This document shows, piece by piece, positions 26,983 to 35,441 of a DNA stretch of 64,000 bases. The notes under the pieces were generated by a model. That model ran no database searches and had not been told where the DNA came from. It saw only the letters and a program-made list of their open reading frames with translations. The stretch's first letter is position 1; each line of letters starts with the position of its first letter. The stretch spans positions 62,001 through 126,000 of the forward strand of contig JAFUOD010000007.1 of assembly GCA_017472735.1 (NCBI GenBank), given 5' to 3'. A program made the translations under genes and the position numbers. Source of the stretch: Oscillospiraceae bacterium (lineage in GTDB: Bacteria; Bacillota; Clostridia; Oscillospirales; Ruminococcaceae).

Positions 26983-29310
26983 TTGAATTCCAAGTTTAAA
27001 AAGTTTAAGCGAACTGCCGTAAAGGTTATAAGACCATTTAAGAAGTTGTTTGGCACCATTGCAATTACTGTTTTGTGCGTTTTAATGGTAGCTGTTATAT
27101 CCGTAACCATAGTCGGCTCGGCACTTACTGTTTACATTGTAAATTTAATGAGTGAAACCTCTGAAATCAAGCTTGACGATGTTTCTTCAAGCTATACCAC
27201 ATACATCTACGCAAAAGAGGGCGACAACTGGATAACCTATGACCTCATTTCGAGTGAGGGTGAAAAGCGTATCTGGGCAAATCTCGAACAGATCCCTCAG
27301 CACGTGCGTGATGCCTTTATATATTCGGAAGACCCGCGTTTTAACAGTCACGACGGTGTTGACTTTTATGGCATGGTCGTTGCACTTAGGGATACATTGC
27401 TTGGACGCAAACGAGGCGGCTCAACAATTACTCAGCAGACCGTAAAGAACCTAACAGGAGACAAGGAAGTTGACGGCATGGAAGGTATTGCACGTAAAAT
27501 ACGTGAAATATACCGTGCGGTTCAGCTTGAAAAAGACTATTCTAAAGACGACGTATTAGAAGCATACCTTAATCTCGTTCCGCTTAATAATAATATCTAC
27601 GGTGTTCAGGCGGCGGCTAATTATTACTTTAATAAAGATGTCAGCCAGCTGTCTATTGCTGAAGCTGTTTGTATTGCCGCAATCACAAAAAGCCCTGTTG
27701 CCAACGACCCTATTGATTATCCCGAAAAGAATTTGGAACGTCGCAAATACATTCTTAATGAAATGCTTACCTACGGTGCTATCTCGACTGAAGAGCACGA
27801 TGCCGCATTAGCTGAAGAATTAAAGCTCATCGGCAGCATGGTCTATACTCAGCTCGATGATGATACGAAAATCGACGTTTCGGCTGTTTCTGCTTACGAT
27901 AACTTCAATTCTGTTTCATCTTATTATGTCGATGCTGCTATCTATCAGGCGGTAGAGATATTTATGGAACACTTCGGTCTTGACTGGGATGCTGCTTATG
28001 AAAAGCTCCGAAGCGGCGGTTACGAGATTTATACCTGTGTAGACCTTGACATTCAAAAAGAACTCGAGGAAAAATATCTCGATTTATACACCTTCTCCGA
28101 ATCGGGAAGCGAGGAGATCCCTCAAAGTGCGTTTATATGCATGGACTACAACGGCAGAGTTTTAGGTGTTATCGGCGGTATTGGCGATAAAGAAAGTCCT
28201 CTTGGCTTAAACCGTGCAACAATGTCAACCCGTCAGCCGGGTTCAAGCATTAAGCCCTTGGCGTCTTATTCCTTGGCAGTTGACAGAGACTTGATCACTT
28301 GGTCGACCCAGTTCTTCGATGTACCCCTTTTGTTTGAAGAATCAGCGGCAGAAAACGGTTATCTTGTCTGGCCCCGTAACTACTCAACAACGGGTGCCTA
28401 CACTTCATCGTGGTCAAAGGAATACAACTTCTCATTCCAGTGCTTACAGCGCTCGCTTAACACAACATCAGCTCAGCTTGTCGAGCTTTTGACTCCCAGT
28501 GAATGCTTCGAGTTCCTTTATTACAGACTCCATCTCAATACACTTACGCTTTATCAAAACGGTTTGACCGATATTGCCCGTTCTCCCATGTCGGTAGGTG
28601 CGTTAACCAATGGCGTAACCTTGCAGGATATTACTGCCGCTTATCAGATATTTGGCAACGGCGGTAAGTATTACGGTTCAACCTTTATTTCAAGAATTCT
28701 TGATAACTCGGGTAATGTTGTTTATCAGCATAATTATCTTGGCGACCAGGTTATTGATGAAAGCTCGGCCTATGTTATGAACAGAATGCTCGAAACCGTT
28801 GTATCTTCTTCAAGAGGTACAGGTAGAAACGCACGTTTAGAGAATGTCGAGCTTATTGCAAAAACAGGTACTACTCAGGACTGGTGTGACCTTTGGTTTA
28901 TAGGATGTACTCCCGAATATGTAACAGGTCTTTGGATCGGTCACGACATTCCTACCGAAATTGATACTAAATCGTGCTATGGCTCATCCGATATGTGGAA
29001 GAATATTTTTGGCGATATTGCCGATGCCTCTGAGATTAAAACATTCTCATCAACATCGTCTGTTGTCAAGCGTGACTACTGCACTGTTACAGGTCTTATT
29101 GCAGGAAGCAACTGCACAAGCACTTCTGTCGGATATTATAAACGCACAAACATTCCCGCAACCTGTTCGGGCGAGCACCTTGACGAATTTGTTATTGATG
29201 ATAAACAGACCTATGTTATCGTCACCGAAGGTGTTGATACCTTGCATTACGAGGAGCTTACAGGTAACCATTATCAATACGTTTACGACCTTGTAAGAAC
29301 ATTCAGATAA
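26983..29310 (+). CDS. Class A penicillin-binding protein (PBP1A family)
   Basis: A 775-residue bifunctional peptidoglycan synthase. A basic cytoplasmic tail and one membrane segment (about 25-50) precede the GT51 glycosyltransferase domain (EDPRFNSHDGVDFYG, RGGSTITQQTVKNL). The transpeptidase domain has the three penicillin-binding motifs: SSIK (S421-K424), SLNTTS (SxN) and KTG (627-629). The last 90 residues form a small extracellular tail with two cysteines. I start it at TTG 26983, with AAAGGAG 8 bp upstream; the ATG at 26929 coincides with the promoter's start site. All catalytic motifs are intact. A methyltransferase gene follows 26 bp later. Confidence 0.94.
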   Translation: MNSKFKKFKRTAVKVIRPFKKLFGTIAITVLCVLMVAVISVTIVGSALTVYIVNLMSETSEIKLDDVSSSYTTYIYAKEGDNWITYDLISSEGEKRIWANLEQIPQHVRDAFIYSEDPRFNSHDGVDFYGMVVALRDTLLGRKRGGSTITQQTVKNLTGDKEVDGMEGIARKIREIYRAVQLEKDYSKDDVLEAYLNLVPLNNNIYGVQAAANYYFNKDVSQLSIAEAVCIAAITKSPVANDPIDYPEKNLERRKYILNEMLTYGAISTEEHDAALAEELKLIGSMVYTQLDDDTKIDVSAVSAYDNFNSVSSYYVDAAIYQAVEIFMEHFGLDWDAAYEKLRSGGYEIYTCVDLDIQKELEEKYLDLYTFSESGSEEIPQSAFICMDYNGRVLGVIGGIGDKESPLGLNRATMSTRQPGSSIKPLASYSLAVDRDLITWSTQFFDVPLLFEESAAENGYLVWPRNYSTTGAYTSSWSKEYNFSFQCLQRSLNTTSAQLVELLTPSECFEFLYYRLHLNTLTLYQNGLTDIARSPMSVGALTNGVTLQDITAAYQIFGNGGKYYGSTFISRILDNSGNVVYQHNYLGDQVIDESSAYVMNRMLETVVSSSRGTGRNARLENVELIAKTGTTQDWCDLWFIGCTPEYVTGLWIGHDIPTEIDTKSCYGSSDMWKNIFGDIADASEIKTFSSTSSVVKRDYCTVTGLIAGSNCTSTSVGYYKRTNIPATCSGEHLDEFVIDDKQTYVIVTEGVDTLHYEELTGNHYQYVYDLVRTFR

Positions 29311-29336
29311 TTTAACAAAAGGAATTGATAAATATA

Positions 29337-30455
29337 ATGAACGATATAATTCGTTTGTGCTGCCCGTGCCACTTTGGCCTTGAAAGTGTTTTAACATTCG
29401 AGGTCAAAAAAATCGGCGGTGAGAACCTTACCGTTTCCGACGGCAGAGTGAGTTTCGACGGCAATCTTTCCATGATCGCTAAGGCAAACATCTGCTTAGC
29501 AACTGCCGAACGTGTTTTAATCGAGCTTGGAACATTTACAGCCAAAACTTTCGAGGATCTGTTCCAAGGTGTCAAAGCTTTAGAGCTTGAGCGCTATATC
29601 GGCAAATACGATGCTTTTCCTGTTAAGGGTCATTCGTTAAAGTCGGCACTTCACAGCATTCCCGATTGCCAGTCAATAATTAAAAAAGCTGCAGTTGAAC
29701 GTTTGAGAGCTGTTTACAGCATCAATTATTTCGAGGAGACAGGTGCGCTTTATCAGATTCAGTTTAACATTTTAAAAGATGTCTGCACTATCTACCTCGA
29801 CACCACAGGTGCAGGCCTGCACAAAAGGGGATACCGCAAAAACTCAAACGAAGCCCCGATTAAAGAAACCCTCGCCGCCGGCATTATTGACCTTGCCCGT
29901 GTACGAAGTGATTCCGTGGTGGTTGACCCCATGTGCGGCAGCGGCACATTTGTAATCGAATCGGCATATAAAGCCATGCGTGTTGCCCCCGGCTTGAGAC
30001 GCCGCTTTTCGGCTCAGTCATGGGCTTGCATCCCCGATAGTGTGTGGAATGACGAACGCTCCGCCGCATTAGAAGCAATTAACAAGCAAGCTTTGTTTAA
30101 AGCTTATGGCAGCGATATAGACCTTAATGCCGTAAACCTCACAAAGGCAAACGCAAAGACCGCAGGTGTTGCATCAAGAATATCGGTTTCTCATGCTGAT
30201 ATTTCAGACTATAAACCAATCGAGGGTGCGATTACTGTCTGCAACCCGCCTTACGGCGAGCGAATGCTCGAGCTTAAGGAGGCTGAAGAGCTTTATAAAA
30301 AGATGGGGCAGGTGCTTTGCCCGTCGAGGTCAAATCCATGCTATATTATTTCACCTCACGAGAATTTTGAAACTCTCTTTGGCAAAAAGGCTGATAAAAA
30401 GCGCAAGCTTTATAATGGCATGCTTAAGTGCCAGCTTTATATGTATTTCAACTAA
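29337..30455 (+). CDS. THUMP-domain RNA methyltransferase (RlmL/YpsC type)
   Basis: A 372-residue class I SAM-dependent methyltransferase that modifies guanines of 23S rRNA in the RlmL/YpsC group. An N-terminal ferredoxin-like and THUMP part (1-165) recognises RNA; the catalytic part has DPMCGSGTFVIESA (SAM binding) and CNPPYGERM (the NPPY motif of N-methyltransferases) near residue 300. ATG 29337 is favoured because AAAAGGA lies 13 bp upstream; TTG 29325 would sit next to that site. It is likely cotranscribed with the PBP gene, and it ends at a terminator shared with mtaB. The exact target base is inferred from the family. Confidence 0.87.
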   Translation: MNDIIRLCCPCHFGLESVLTFEVKKIGGENLTVSDGRVSFDGNLSMIAKANICLATAERVLIELGTFTAKTFEDLFQGVKALELERYIGKYDAFPVKGHSLKSALHSIPDCQSIIKKAAVERLRAVYSINYFEETGALYQIQFNILKDVCTIYLDTTGAGLHKRGYRKNSNEAPIKETLAAGIIDLARVRSDSVVVDPMCGSGTFVIESAYKAMRVAPGLRRRFSAQSWACIPDSVWNDERSAALEAINKQALFKAYGSDIDLNAVNLTKANAKTAGVASRISVSHADISDYKPIEGAITVCNPPYGERMLELKEAEELYKKMGQVLCPSRSNPCYIISPHENFETLFGKKADKKRKLYNGMLKCQLYMYFN

Positions 30456-30461
30456 TAAAAT

Positions 30462-30492
30462 AACCGAGAAGCTCTGTGCAAGCCTCTCGGTT
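30462..30492. terminator. Bidirectional terminator between rRNA methyltransferase and mtaB
   Basis: AACCGAGA pairs with TCTCGGTT; a second GC pair tops the stem. T-rich tracts occur on both sides. Confidence 0.75.
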
Positions 30493-30500
30493 TTATCTTT

Positions 30501-31793
30501 TTAAACTATTTCGCCTAAAACATAGCCATCCCCACAAGAGGTTATTCTCACTTGTGCTGTCTTTCGCCACATGGAATCTGTAAAGAGCTTAACCTTAACA
30601 AGCACATAATTGCGTGTGTGCCCCTGGTGATAGTCTTTGCTTCGTTCTCGCTCAAACAAAACCTCTTGAACTGTGCCAACCATAGCTTCTAAAAATGCTT
30701 TTTCACTCGCTTTGGTGGCTTCAGCCATTTCTTTCGAACGCACATCTTTTATCCTCGAGGGTATTTGGTCGGTGCGCTTAGCCGCAACAGTGCCATTACG
30801 TTTTGAATATGGGAAGATGTGCGCCTGTGCAAAACCAATACTTTTAACAAATTCAAGCGACTGGGCAAAATTCTCATCACTCTCACCGGGGAAGCCGACC
30901 ATTATATCCGTTGTTATCGCACAGTCAGAAAAGTTCTCGCGCAAGCTTGATACAAGCGTAAAGTATTCTGCCTTGCCATACTTTCTTCTCATCTCTTTTA
31001 AGGTCTTGTCGCACCCACTTTGCAATGATAAATGAAAATGTGGACAAAGCTCTTTGCATTTTGACAGCCTTTTAATAATATCCTCCGTCAAAAGCTCGGG
31101 CTCAAGAGACCCTAAGCGCACTCTTTTAGCGCCGCTTGTTCTGCACACAACTTCAACGGCATCCGCAAGGTCAATACCGCCGACATCCTGACCGTAACAA
31201 CTAAGGTTAATTCCTACCAGCACAAGCTCGTCGTGCGTTTTTGCAAGCTCTTTTGCTTCAGCTTCAATGTCTTTAAGCGGCTTCGAACGTATCCGTCCTC
31301 TGGCATAGGGGATAATGCAGTACGAGCAAAATCTGTCACATCCGTCTTGAATCTTAATTATAGCTCTTGTCTTGTTCTTGCTTCCCAAGTTTTTCATCAG
31401 TTCAATTTTTTCGCCTTTAAAATGCTCATTAACCGATACTATAGCTTGTCTGCTTAAAACAAATTCTTCAACAAGTTTTGGTATCTCCGTCTTGTTAGAC
31501 GTTCCTGCAAATATATCTGCTTCGGGTAAAGCTGCTTTATGGCTCTTAAGCACCTGTGAATAACAGCCGCACACAACAATAACGCCGTTTTCGTTCACAC
31601 GCCTAAGCTTGTGAACCATCTGTCTCAGCTTTAGGTCTGCCTGCGCCGTTACCGTGCAAGAATTTATTATGTAAATATCAGCTGCATATACATCCTTAAC
31701 CGTTTCAAATCCTCTTGCTTCCATAGCTTGACGTATATTTTCGGTTTCATACTGATTAACCTTACAGCCAAAAGTGTAATAGTAAACAAACAT
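30501..31793 (-). CDS. mtaB: tRNA methylthiotransferase MtaB
   Basis: Adds a methylthio group to t6A37 of tRNA, giving ms2t6A. The 430-residue protein has the N-terminal MTTase domain with FGCKVNQYETE (first auxiliary-cluster cysteine) and CTVTAQADLKLRQ, the radical SAM motif CDRFCSYC near residue 150, and a C-terminal TRAM-like RNA-binding region. The KVNQ rather than other residues after the first cysteine points to MtaB rather than MiaB or RimO. I choose the ATG at 31793 (FGC at residue 8 and AAAGGGTG upstream); a longer frame upstream would pass through the promoter. Monocistronic, convergent with the methyltransferase gene. Confidence 0.92.
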   Translation of the reverse strand: MFVYYYTFGCKVNQYETENIRQAMEARGFETVKDVYAADIYIINSCTVTAQADLKLRQMVHKLRRVNENGVIVVCGCYSQVLKSHKAALPEADIFAGTSNKTEIPKLVEEFVLSRQAIVSVNEHFKGEKIELMKNLGSKNKTRAIIKIQDGCDRFCSYCIIPYARGRIRSKPLKDIEAEAKELAKTHDELVLVGINLSCYGQDVGGIDLADAVEVVCRTSGAKRVRLGSLEPELLTEDIIKRLSKCKELCPHFHLSLQSGCDKTLKEMRRKYGKAEYFTLVSSLRENFSDCAITTDIMVGFPGESDENFAQSLEFVKSIGFAQAHIFPYSKRNGTVAAKRTDQIPSRIKDVRSKEMAEATKASEKAFLEAMVGTVQEVLFERERSKDYHQGHTRNYVLVKVKLFTDSMWRKTAQVRITSCGDGYVLGEIV

Positions 31794-31816
31794 TTTCAAA
31801 CACCCTTTCATATGTA

Positions 31817-31845
31817 ATTTTAGCACATCTTTATTTTCTTGTAAA
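31817..31845 (-). promoter_or_regulatory. Promoter for mtaB
   Basis: On the minus strand TTTACA (31840-31845), a 17-bp spacer and TAAAAT (31817-31822) with TGn just before it. It lies back to back with the HPr-like gene promoter. Confidence 0.65.
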
Positions 31846-31851
31846 TTGTTC

Positions 31852-31880
31852 TTGACATCAAATTTCAAAACTGCTATATT
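31852..31880 (+). promoter_or_regulatory. Sigma-A promoter for the HPr-like gene
   Basis: TTGACA, a 17-bp spacer and TATATT; predicted start near 31887. Confidence 0.8.
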
Positions 31881-31890
31881 TAAACTTGAA

Positions 31891-31915
31891 TTGAGACAAA
31901 AATATTCTGTCTCAA
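31891..31915. repeat. Inverted repeat in the HPr-like 5' leader
   Basis: TTGAGACA, a 9-nt AT-rich spacer and TGTCTCAA form a perfect 8-bp dyad just after the predicted transcription start. It could be a repressor operator or an mRNA hairpin at the 5' end. Confidence 0.6.
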
Positions 31916-31943
31916 ATTACATACTCGATTGGAGGAATTTATT

Positions 31944-32174
31944 ATGAAAAAGGTAAATATCAAACTCGGTACGATTAACGATGTTAAGGAATTTGTAAAC
32001 TTGGTTGCTTTGTGCGATTACGACGTAGACCTCGTTTCAGGCAGATACGCAATCGACGCTAAGTCCATCATGGGCATCTTCAGCTTAGACCTTTCCAAGC
32101 CTGTTGAACTCTGTGCTCATGTTGACGACTGCGATACTTTCTTAGAAAAGATCGCAAAATTCATTGTTGACTGA
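31944..32174 (+). CDS. HPr-like protein lacking the phosphorylatable histidine
   Basis: A 76-residue protein with the HPr fold pattern: beta strand VNIKL, helix, then DAKSIMGIFSLDLSKPVEL (the Ser46 helix region, here S41) and a closing helix. In true HPr the active histidine follows the first strand (GLHARPA); here that stretch reads GTINDVKEF, with no histidine. It therefore cannot carry phosphate from enzyme I to PTS permeases; the serine site is kept, as in Crh of Bacillus. GGAGGAATT precedes ATG 31944; a TTG at 31929 is in the ribosome-binding site. It has its own promoter and terminator. A regulatory role through serine phosphorylation is inference. Confidence 0.75.
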   Translation: MKKVNIKLGTINDVKEFVNLVALCDYDVDLVSGRYAIDAKSIMGIFSLDLSKPVELCAHVDDCDTFLEKIAKFIVD

Positions 32175-32188
32175 TTGTCAAGCTAAAG

Positions 32189-32219
32189 GACCGACTTGTT
32201 AGCATTGTCGGTCTTTTTT
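32189..32219 (+). terminator. Intrinsic terminator after the HPr-like gene
   Basis: GACCGAC pairs with GTCGGTC around an 11-nt loop, followed by six T. Confidence 0.85.
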
Positions 32220-32264
32220 ATTTTTATGTGCATAAACTCCAATAAAAACTGTTGGAGGCAAGCC

Positions 32265-33383
32265 ATGAAAAAACTTTTGTGCATAACTTTGTCATTGATT
32301 CTTTTTATCACACCGTTGACCGTTAGTGCCGATACAGCCGTTCCTTATTCTTATGTTTTAATGGAGGGCACTACCGCCACGCTTCTTTATTCAGATAACG
32401 GAAATGCTGTATTCCGCCCATTTCACTCGGCAAAGCTAATGACTCTTTTGCTTGTTGTCGAGGCAATTGAAAGAGGCGACCTTTCGTTTGATACGCTCAT
32501 AAAAACATCTGCTCATGCCAATTCAATGCAGGGCGCGCAAATCTGGCTCTCGGTCGGTGAAGAAATATCCGTTCACGAGCTTGTTTTGGCAATAACTGTC
32601 GGCAATGCAAACGATGCCTGTGTTGCTCTTGCCGAGGCCGTTGCAAGGTCGGAAGACGATTTTGTTCGTTTAATGAACCAAAAGGCGGATGAACTTGGAA
32701 TGGCAGAAACAAAATATGTTGACTCAACAGGGTTATCTTATAACGGAAAAACCACAGCCTGTGATATTGCAATTTTAGCAAGCGAACTGACAAAGTATCC
32801 GTACCTTACCGAATATTTCAACACATGGATGATAAATGTGAGGGAAAACACTCAGCTTGTAAACACTAACCGTCTTATTCTTTCTTACGACCTGTTAACG
32901 GGAATGAAAGCCTATTACAGCGAAGACTGCAAGAACTGCTTAATTGCAACTGCCGATAAAAACGGCATGACTATGGTATGTGTCATCATGGGTGAGCCCG
33001 ATGAATTTGAACGTTTTTCAGCCGCTAAAGAAAAGCTTAATACAGGTTTTGCGGCTTACACAATGTATAAACCCAGACCGGAAAAATTTATATGTGAAAA
33101 TGTTAAGGTCTCGAAAGGTGTTGCAACCGAGATAGAAACCGAAATAGGCGAGCTTTCATCTTTTGTTATAAGAAAGAGCAGGGAAGACGATATAGAATTT
33201 CATGCCGAGTATTATAAAAATCTTCAAGCGCCGATAAAAAAAGGAGATACTGTTGGCAGATTTATATTTACAATTGATGATGAAGAGGTGTTTTCGCTTC
33301 CTATTGTTTCCTCATCCGAGGTTAAAAAGCTTAATTTCTTCACTGCATTTTTAAAACTTTTAGGTAATCTTGTAGCAATGTAA
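32265..33383 (+). CDS. D-alanyl-D-alanine carboxypeptidase family protein with altered catalytic motifs
   Basis: A 372-residue secreted homologue of DacF-type low-molecular-weight penicillin-binding proteins. A signal peptide (residues 1-21, ending VSA-DTA) is clear. The three active-site motifs of the family are all changed: the SxxK box aligns as HSAK (H54, K57), SxN is NAN (114-116), and KTG is KAY (215-217). The surrounding framework (KLMTLLLVVEAI, NDACVALAEAVA, ADELGMAETKYVDSTGL) is well kept, as is a C-terminal beta-rich domain and a terminal hydrophobic helix of the type that anchors these proteins. It probably lacks carboxypeptidase activity and may be a binding or regulatory protein. 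ATG 32265 follows TTGGAGGC. Confidence 0.8.
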   Translation: MKKLLCITLSLILFITPLTVSADTAVPYSYVLMEGTTATLLYSDNGNAVFRPFHSAKLMTLLLVVEAIERGDLSFDTLIKTSAHANSMQGAQIWLSVGEEISVHELVLAITVGNANDACVALAEAVARSEDDFVRLMNQKADELGMAETKYVDSTGLSYNGKTTACDIAILASELTKYPYLTEYFNTWMINVRENTQLVNTNRLILSYDLLTGMKAYYSEDCKNCLIATADKNGMTMVCVIMGEPDEFERFSAAKEKLNTGFAAYTMYKPRPEKFICENVKVSKGVATEIETEIGELSSFVIRKSREDDIEFHAEYYKNLQAPIKKGDTVGRFIFTIDDEEVFSLPIVSSSEVKKLNFFTAFLKLLGNLVAM

Positions 33384-33417
33384 ATAAAAAATCAAAATTT
33401 GTCAACGATTTTTTATT
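33383..33417 (+). terminator. AT-rich hairpin, probable terminator
   Basis: AATAAAAAATC pairs perfectly with GATTTTTTATT around a 13-nt loop, directly after the carboxypeptidase-like gene's stop. The stem is AT-only at its base, so its strength is doubtful. Confidence 0.5.
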
Positions 33418-33425
33418 AAAATTCC

Positions 33426-33454
33426 TTGCAATATTAACACATTCATGTTAAAAT
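33426..33454 (+). promoter_or_regulatory. Promoter for pgi
   Basis: TTGCAA, a 17-bp spacer and TAAAAT, about 33 bp before the pgi start. Confidence 0.7.
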
Positions 33455-33486
33455 GTTATTACAAATTAAAGAGAGGACCTGTATCT

Positions 33487-34821
33487 ATGTCTTTAAAACT
33501 TGTTACTAAGTATACCGATAAGTTCGTCAACTCTCACGAGTATGACGCTTGTCGTGAACAGATAACCGCTGCTCATAACGTGCTTATGAATCGCACAGGT
33601 CTGGGCAACGACTTTTTGGGCTGGCTTGATCTTCCCGTTGATTACGATAAGGAAGAATTCGCAAGAATTAAAGCTGCTGCAAAGAAAATCAAAGAAAAGG
33701 CTGACATCTTGATCGTTATAGGCATCGGCGGTTCTTACCTCGGCGCACGTGCTGCTATCGAGCTGTTAAGAAGCCCCTTCTACAACAATCTTAAAAAAGA
33801 TACTCCAGACATCTACTTCGTAGGTAACAACATCAGCCCTACATATTTTAACGAAATTCTCTCGATTTGCGAGGGTAAGGATCTCTGCGTTAACGTGATC
33901 TCCAAATCGGGCACCACGACCGAGCCTGCACTTGCTTTCAGAATCTTTAAAAAGCTGCTCGAAGACAAGTACGGCAAGGAAGAAGCAAAGGAAAGAATCT
34001 TTGCTACTACCGACAAGGCAAGAGGAACCCTTAAAGAACTTTCTGATACCGAAGGTTACGAGACCTTTGTTATTGCCGATGATGTCGGCGGCAGATTCTC
34101 TGTTTTAACAGCAGTTGGTCTTTTACCTATTGCCGTTGCAGGCTGTGATATCGACGCTATTATGGCAGGTGCTCAGTCGGCGCGTTTAGCTTACATGAAT
34201 GATGACATGAACGACTGCTACAAATATGCTGCTCTTCGCAACATTCTTTACCGCAAGGGAAAAAGCGTTGAAATGCTCGTATCTTATGATCCTGCTTTTG
34301 CAATGATGGCAGAATGGTTCAAACAGCTCTTCGGCGAAAGCGAAGGCAAGGACCAAAAGGGTATTTTCCCTGCAAGCGCTACCTTCTCGACCGACCTTCA
34401 TTCGTTAGGTCAGTTTGTACAGGACGGTTCAAGAATTATGTTTGAAACCGTTGTTGATGTTAAGAACACAAAGCTCGACTTGTTCTTAGAAGATGATGCC
34501 GAAAACTTAGACGGACTTAACTTCTTAACAAACCAGAATATGTCGGTTGTAAACCGCAAGGCTATGGAGGGTACCATCCTCGCTCATACCGAGGGCGGAG
34601 TTCCCAACATCGTAATCGAAGTTGACAAGCTTGACGAGTTCAACTTTGGTGAAATGGTATACTTCTTTGAAAAAGCTTGTGCAATTTCGGGTTATATGCT
34701 GGGTGTGAATCCTTTCAATCAGCCCGGCGTTGAAAGCTATAAAAAGAACATGTTTGCTCTTTTGGGCAAACCCGGTTACGAATCTCAAAAAGCAGAGCTT
34801 GAAGAAAAGCTCGGATATTAA
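33487..34821 (+). CDS. pgi: Glucose-6-phosphate isomerase
   Basis: Interconverts glucose 6-phosphate and fructose 6-phosphate. The 444-residue length is that of the short bacterial form. Two SIS-type subdomains are visible: [16 protein letters not shown] near residue 80 and [15 protein letters not shown] near 140, then [17 protein letters not shown] and a C-terminal [14 protein letters not shown] carrying the conserved lysine. RBS AGAGAGGAC precedes ATG 33487; a longer frame from 33445 overlaps the promoter. Codon use is C-rich, as in highly expressed genes. Identity firm. Confidence 0.96.
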   Translation: MSLKLVTKYTDKFVNSHEYDACREQITAAHNVLMNRTGLGNDFLGWLDLPVDYDKEEFARIKAAAKKIKEKADILIVIGIGGSYLGARAAIELLRSPFYNNLKKDTPDIYFVGNNISPTYFNEILSICEGKDLCVNVISKSGTTTEPALAFRIFKKLLEDKYGKEEAKERIFATTDKARGTLKELSDTEGYETFVIADDVGGRFSVLTAVGLLPIAVAGCDIDAIMAGAQSARLAYMNDDMNDCYKYAALRNILYRKGKSVEMLVSYDPAFAMMAEWFKQLFGESEGKDQKGIFPASATFSTDLHSLGQFVQDGSRIMFETVVDVKNTKLDLFLEDDAENLDGLNFLTNQNMSVVNRKAMEGTILAHTEGGVPNIVIEVDKLDEFNFGEMVYFFEKACAISGYMLGVNPFNQPGVESYKKNMFALLGKPGYESQKAELEEKLGY

Positions 34822-34833
34822 TCATTTGGCTTA

Positions 34834-34867
34834 AAGATTGCTGTTTGATCAAACTGATTGCAATCTT
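34834..34867 (+). terminator. Hairpin with internal palindrome after pgi
   Basis: AAGATTGC pairs with GCAATCTT; between them lies the 12-bp palindrome GTTTGATCAAAC. No T-run follows on the plus strand, so this may be an RNA-processing or operator element rather than a terminator. A second small hairpin (GCCC-GCA-GGGC) sits at 34882-34892. Confidence 0.4.
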
Positions 34868-34909
34868 AAAATAAACAATTAGCCCGCAGGGCGGAAACGG
34901 AGTGTTATT

Positions 34910-35314
34910 ATGATAAAGTTAATAACAGGTAAAAGAGGATCAGGCAAAACCAAGGTTCTTGTTGACAACATTAAGGAAGCTTTGGCTAACACTAAGGGCA
35001 ACGTAGTTTGCATTGAAAAGTCAATGCAGCTTACTTACGATATTCCTTCAAGCGTTCGTTTGGTAGATGTTGACGGATATAAGATCGACAGCTATGATAA
35101 GTTCTATGGCTTCATCACCGGTATCATTGCAGGAAACTACGACATTACCGACATTTTCGTAGACGGTATTCTTAAGATCGGCGGCAGAAATTATGACGAG
35201 CTCGGCGCTCTCTTGGCAGCAGTTGATGCTATTGCAAACGATATCAATGTCGAATTCACAGTTTCCGAGGACAAGGATGCTCTTCCCGAATCTGTTACCA
35301 AATATCTTAAATAA
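34910..35314 (+). CDS. Small P-loop protein of unknown function
   Basis: I do not recognise a named family. The 134-residue protein starts with MIKLITGKRGSGKTKVLV, a Walker A/P-loop (GKRGSGKT at residues 7-14). Later DITDIFVDGIL could be a Walker B strand, and a C-terminal helix-strand pair follows. It is too short for a normal motor ATPase and has no other nucleotide-hydrolase motif. It lies between pgi and yceD as a single gene. CGGAGTG precedes the ATG; codon use is like that of highly expressed neighbours (AAG, GGC, ATC), suggesting an abundant protein. A regulatory or nucleotide-sensing role is a guess. Confidence 0.65.
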   Translation: MIKLITGKRGSGKTKVLVDNIKEALANTKGNVVCIEKSMQLTYDIPSSVRLVDVDGYKIDSYDKFYGFITGIIAGNYDITDIFVDGILKIGGRNYDELGALLAAVDAIANDINVEFTVSEDKDALPESVTKYLK

Positions 35315-35339
35315 TAAGATTTAAAGAAAATTAAAGCTG

Positions 35340-35396
35340 AAATGTCAATATATCAAGTTTTGCTTCTCTACAAAATTTGAAAAAGTATTGACATTT
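35340..35396. repeat. Long imperfect inverted repeat overlapping the yceD promoter
   Basis: AAATGTCAATA (35340-35350) pairs with TATTGACATTT (35386-35396). Inside, TCAAGTTTTG pairs with CAAAATTTGA with one wobble. The 3' arm contains the -35 box of the next promoter and ends in TTTT, so the same DNA may terminate the P-loop gene and start the yceD-rpmF transcript. Confidence 0.6.
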
Positions 35397-35416
35397 TAGT
35401 TTGTACCAAGTATAAT
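35388..35416 (+). promoter_or_regulatory. Consensus sigma-A promoter for yceD-rpmF
   Basis: TTGACA, a 17-bp spacer and TATAAT: a perfect match to the consensus. Confidence 0.85.
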
Positions 35417-35441
35417 ACTATGTGATATTCTGAGGTGTAAT

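Noticed and set aside
34882-34892. GC-rich mini-hairpin before the P-loop gene as a riboswitch
   Set aside because: Too small, and no conserved riboswitch core is recognisable.
35394-35420. Possible FapR-type box in the yceD promoter
   Set aside because: Only the outer TAGT...ACTA matches as a dyad; the centre does not fit, and no plsX/fab genes follow.
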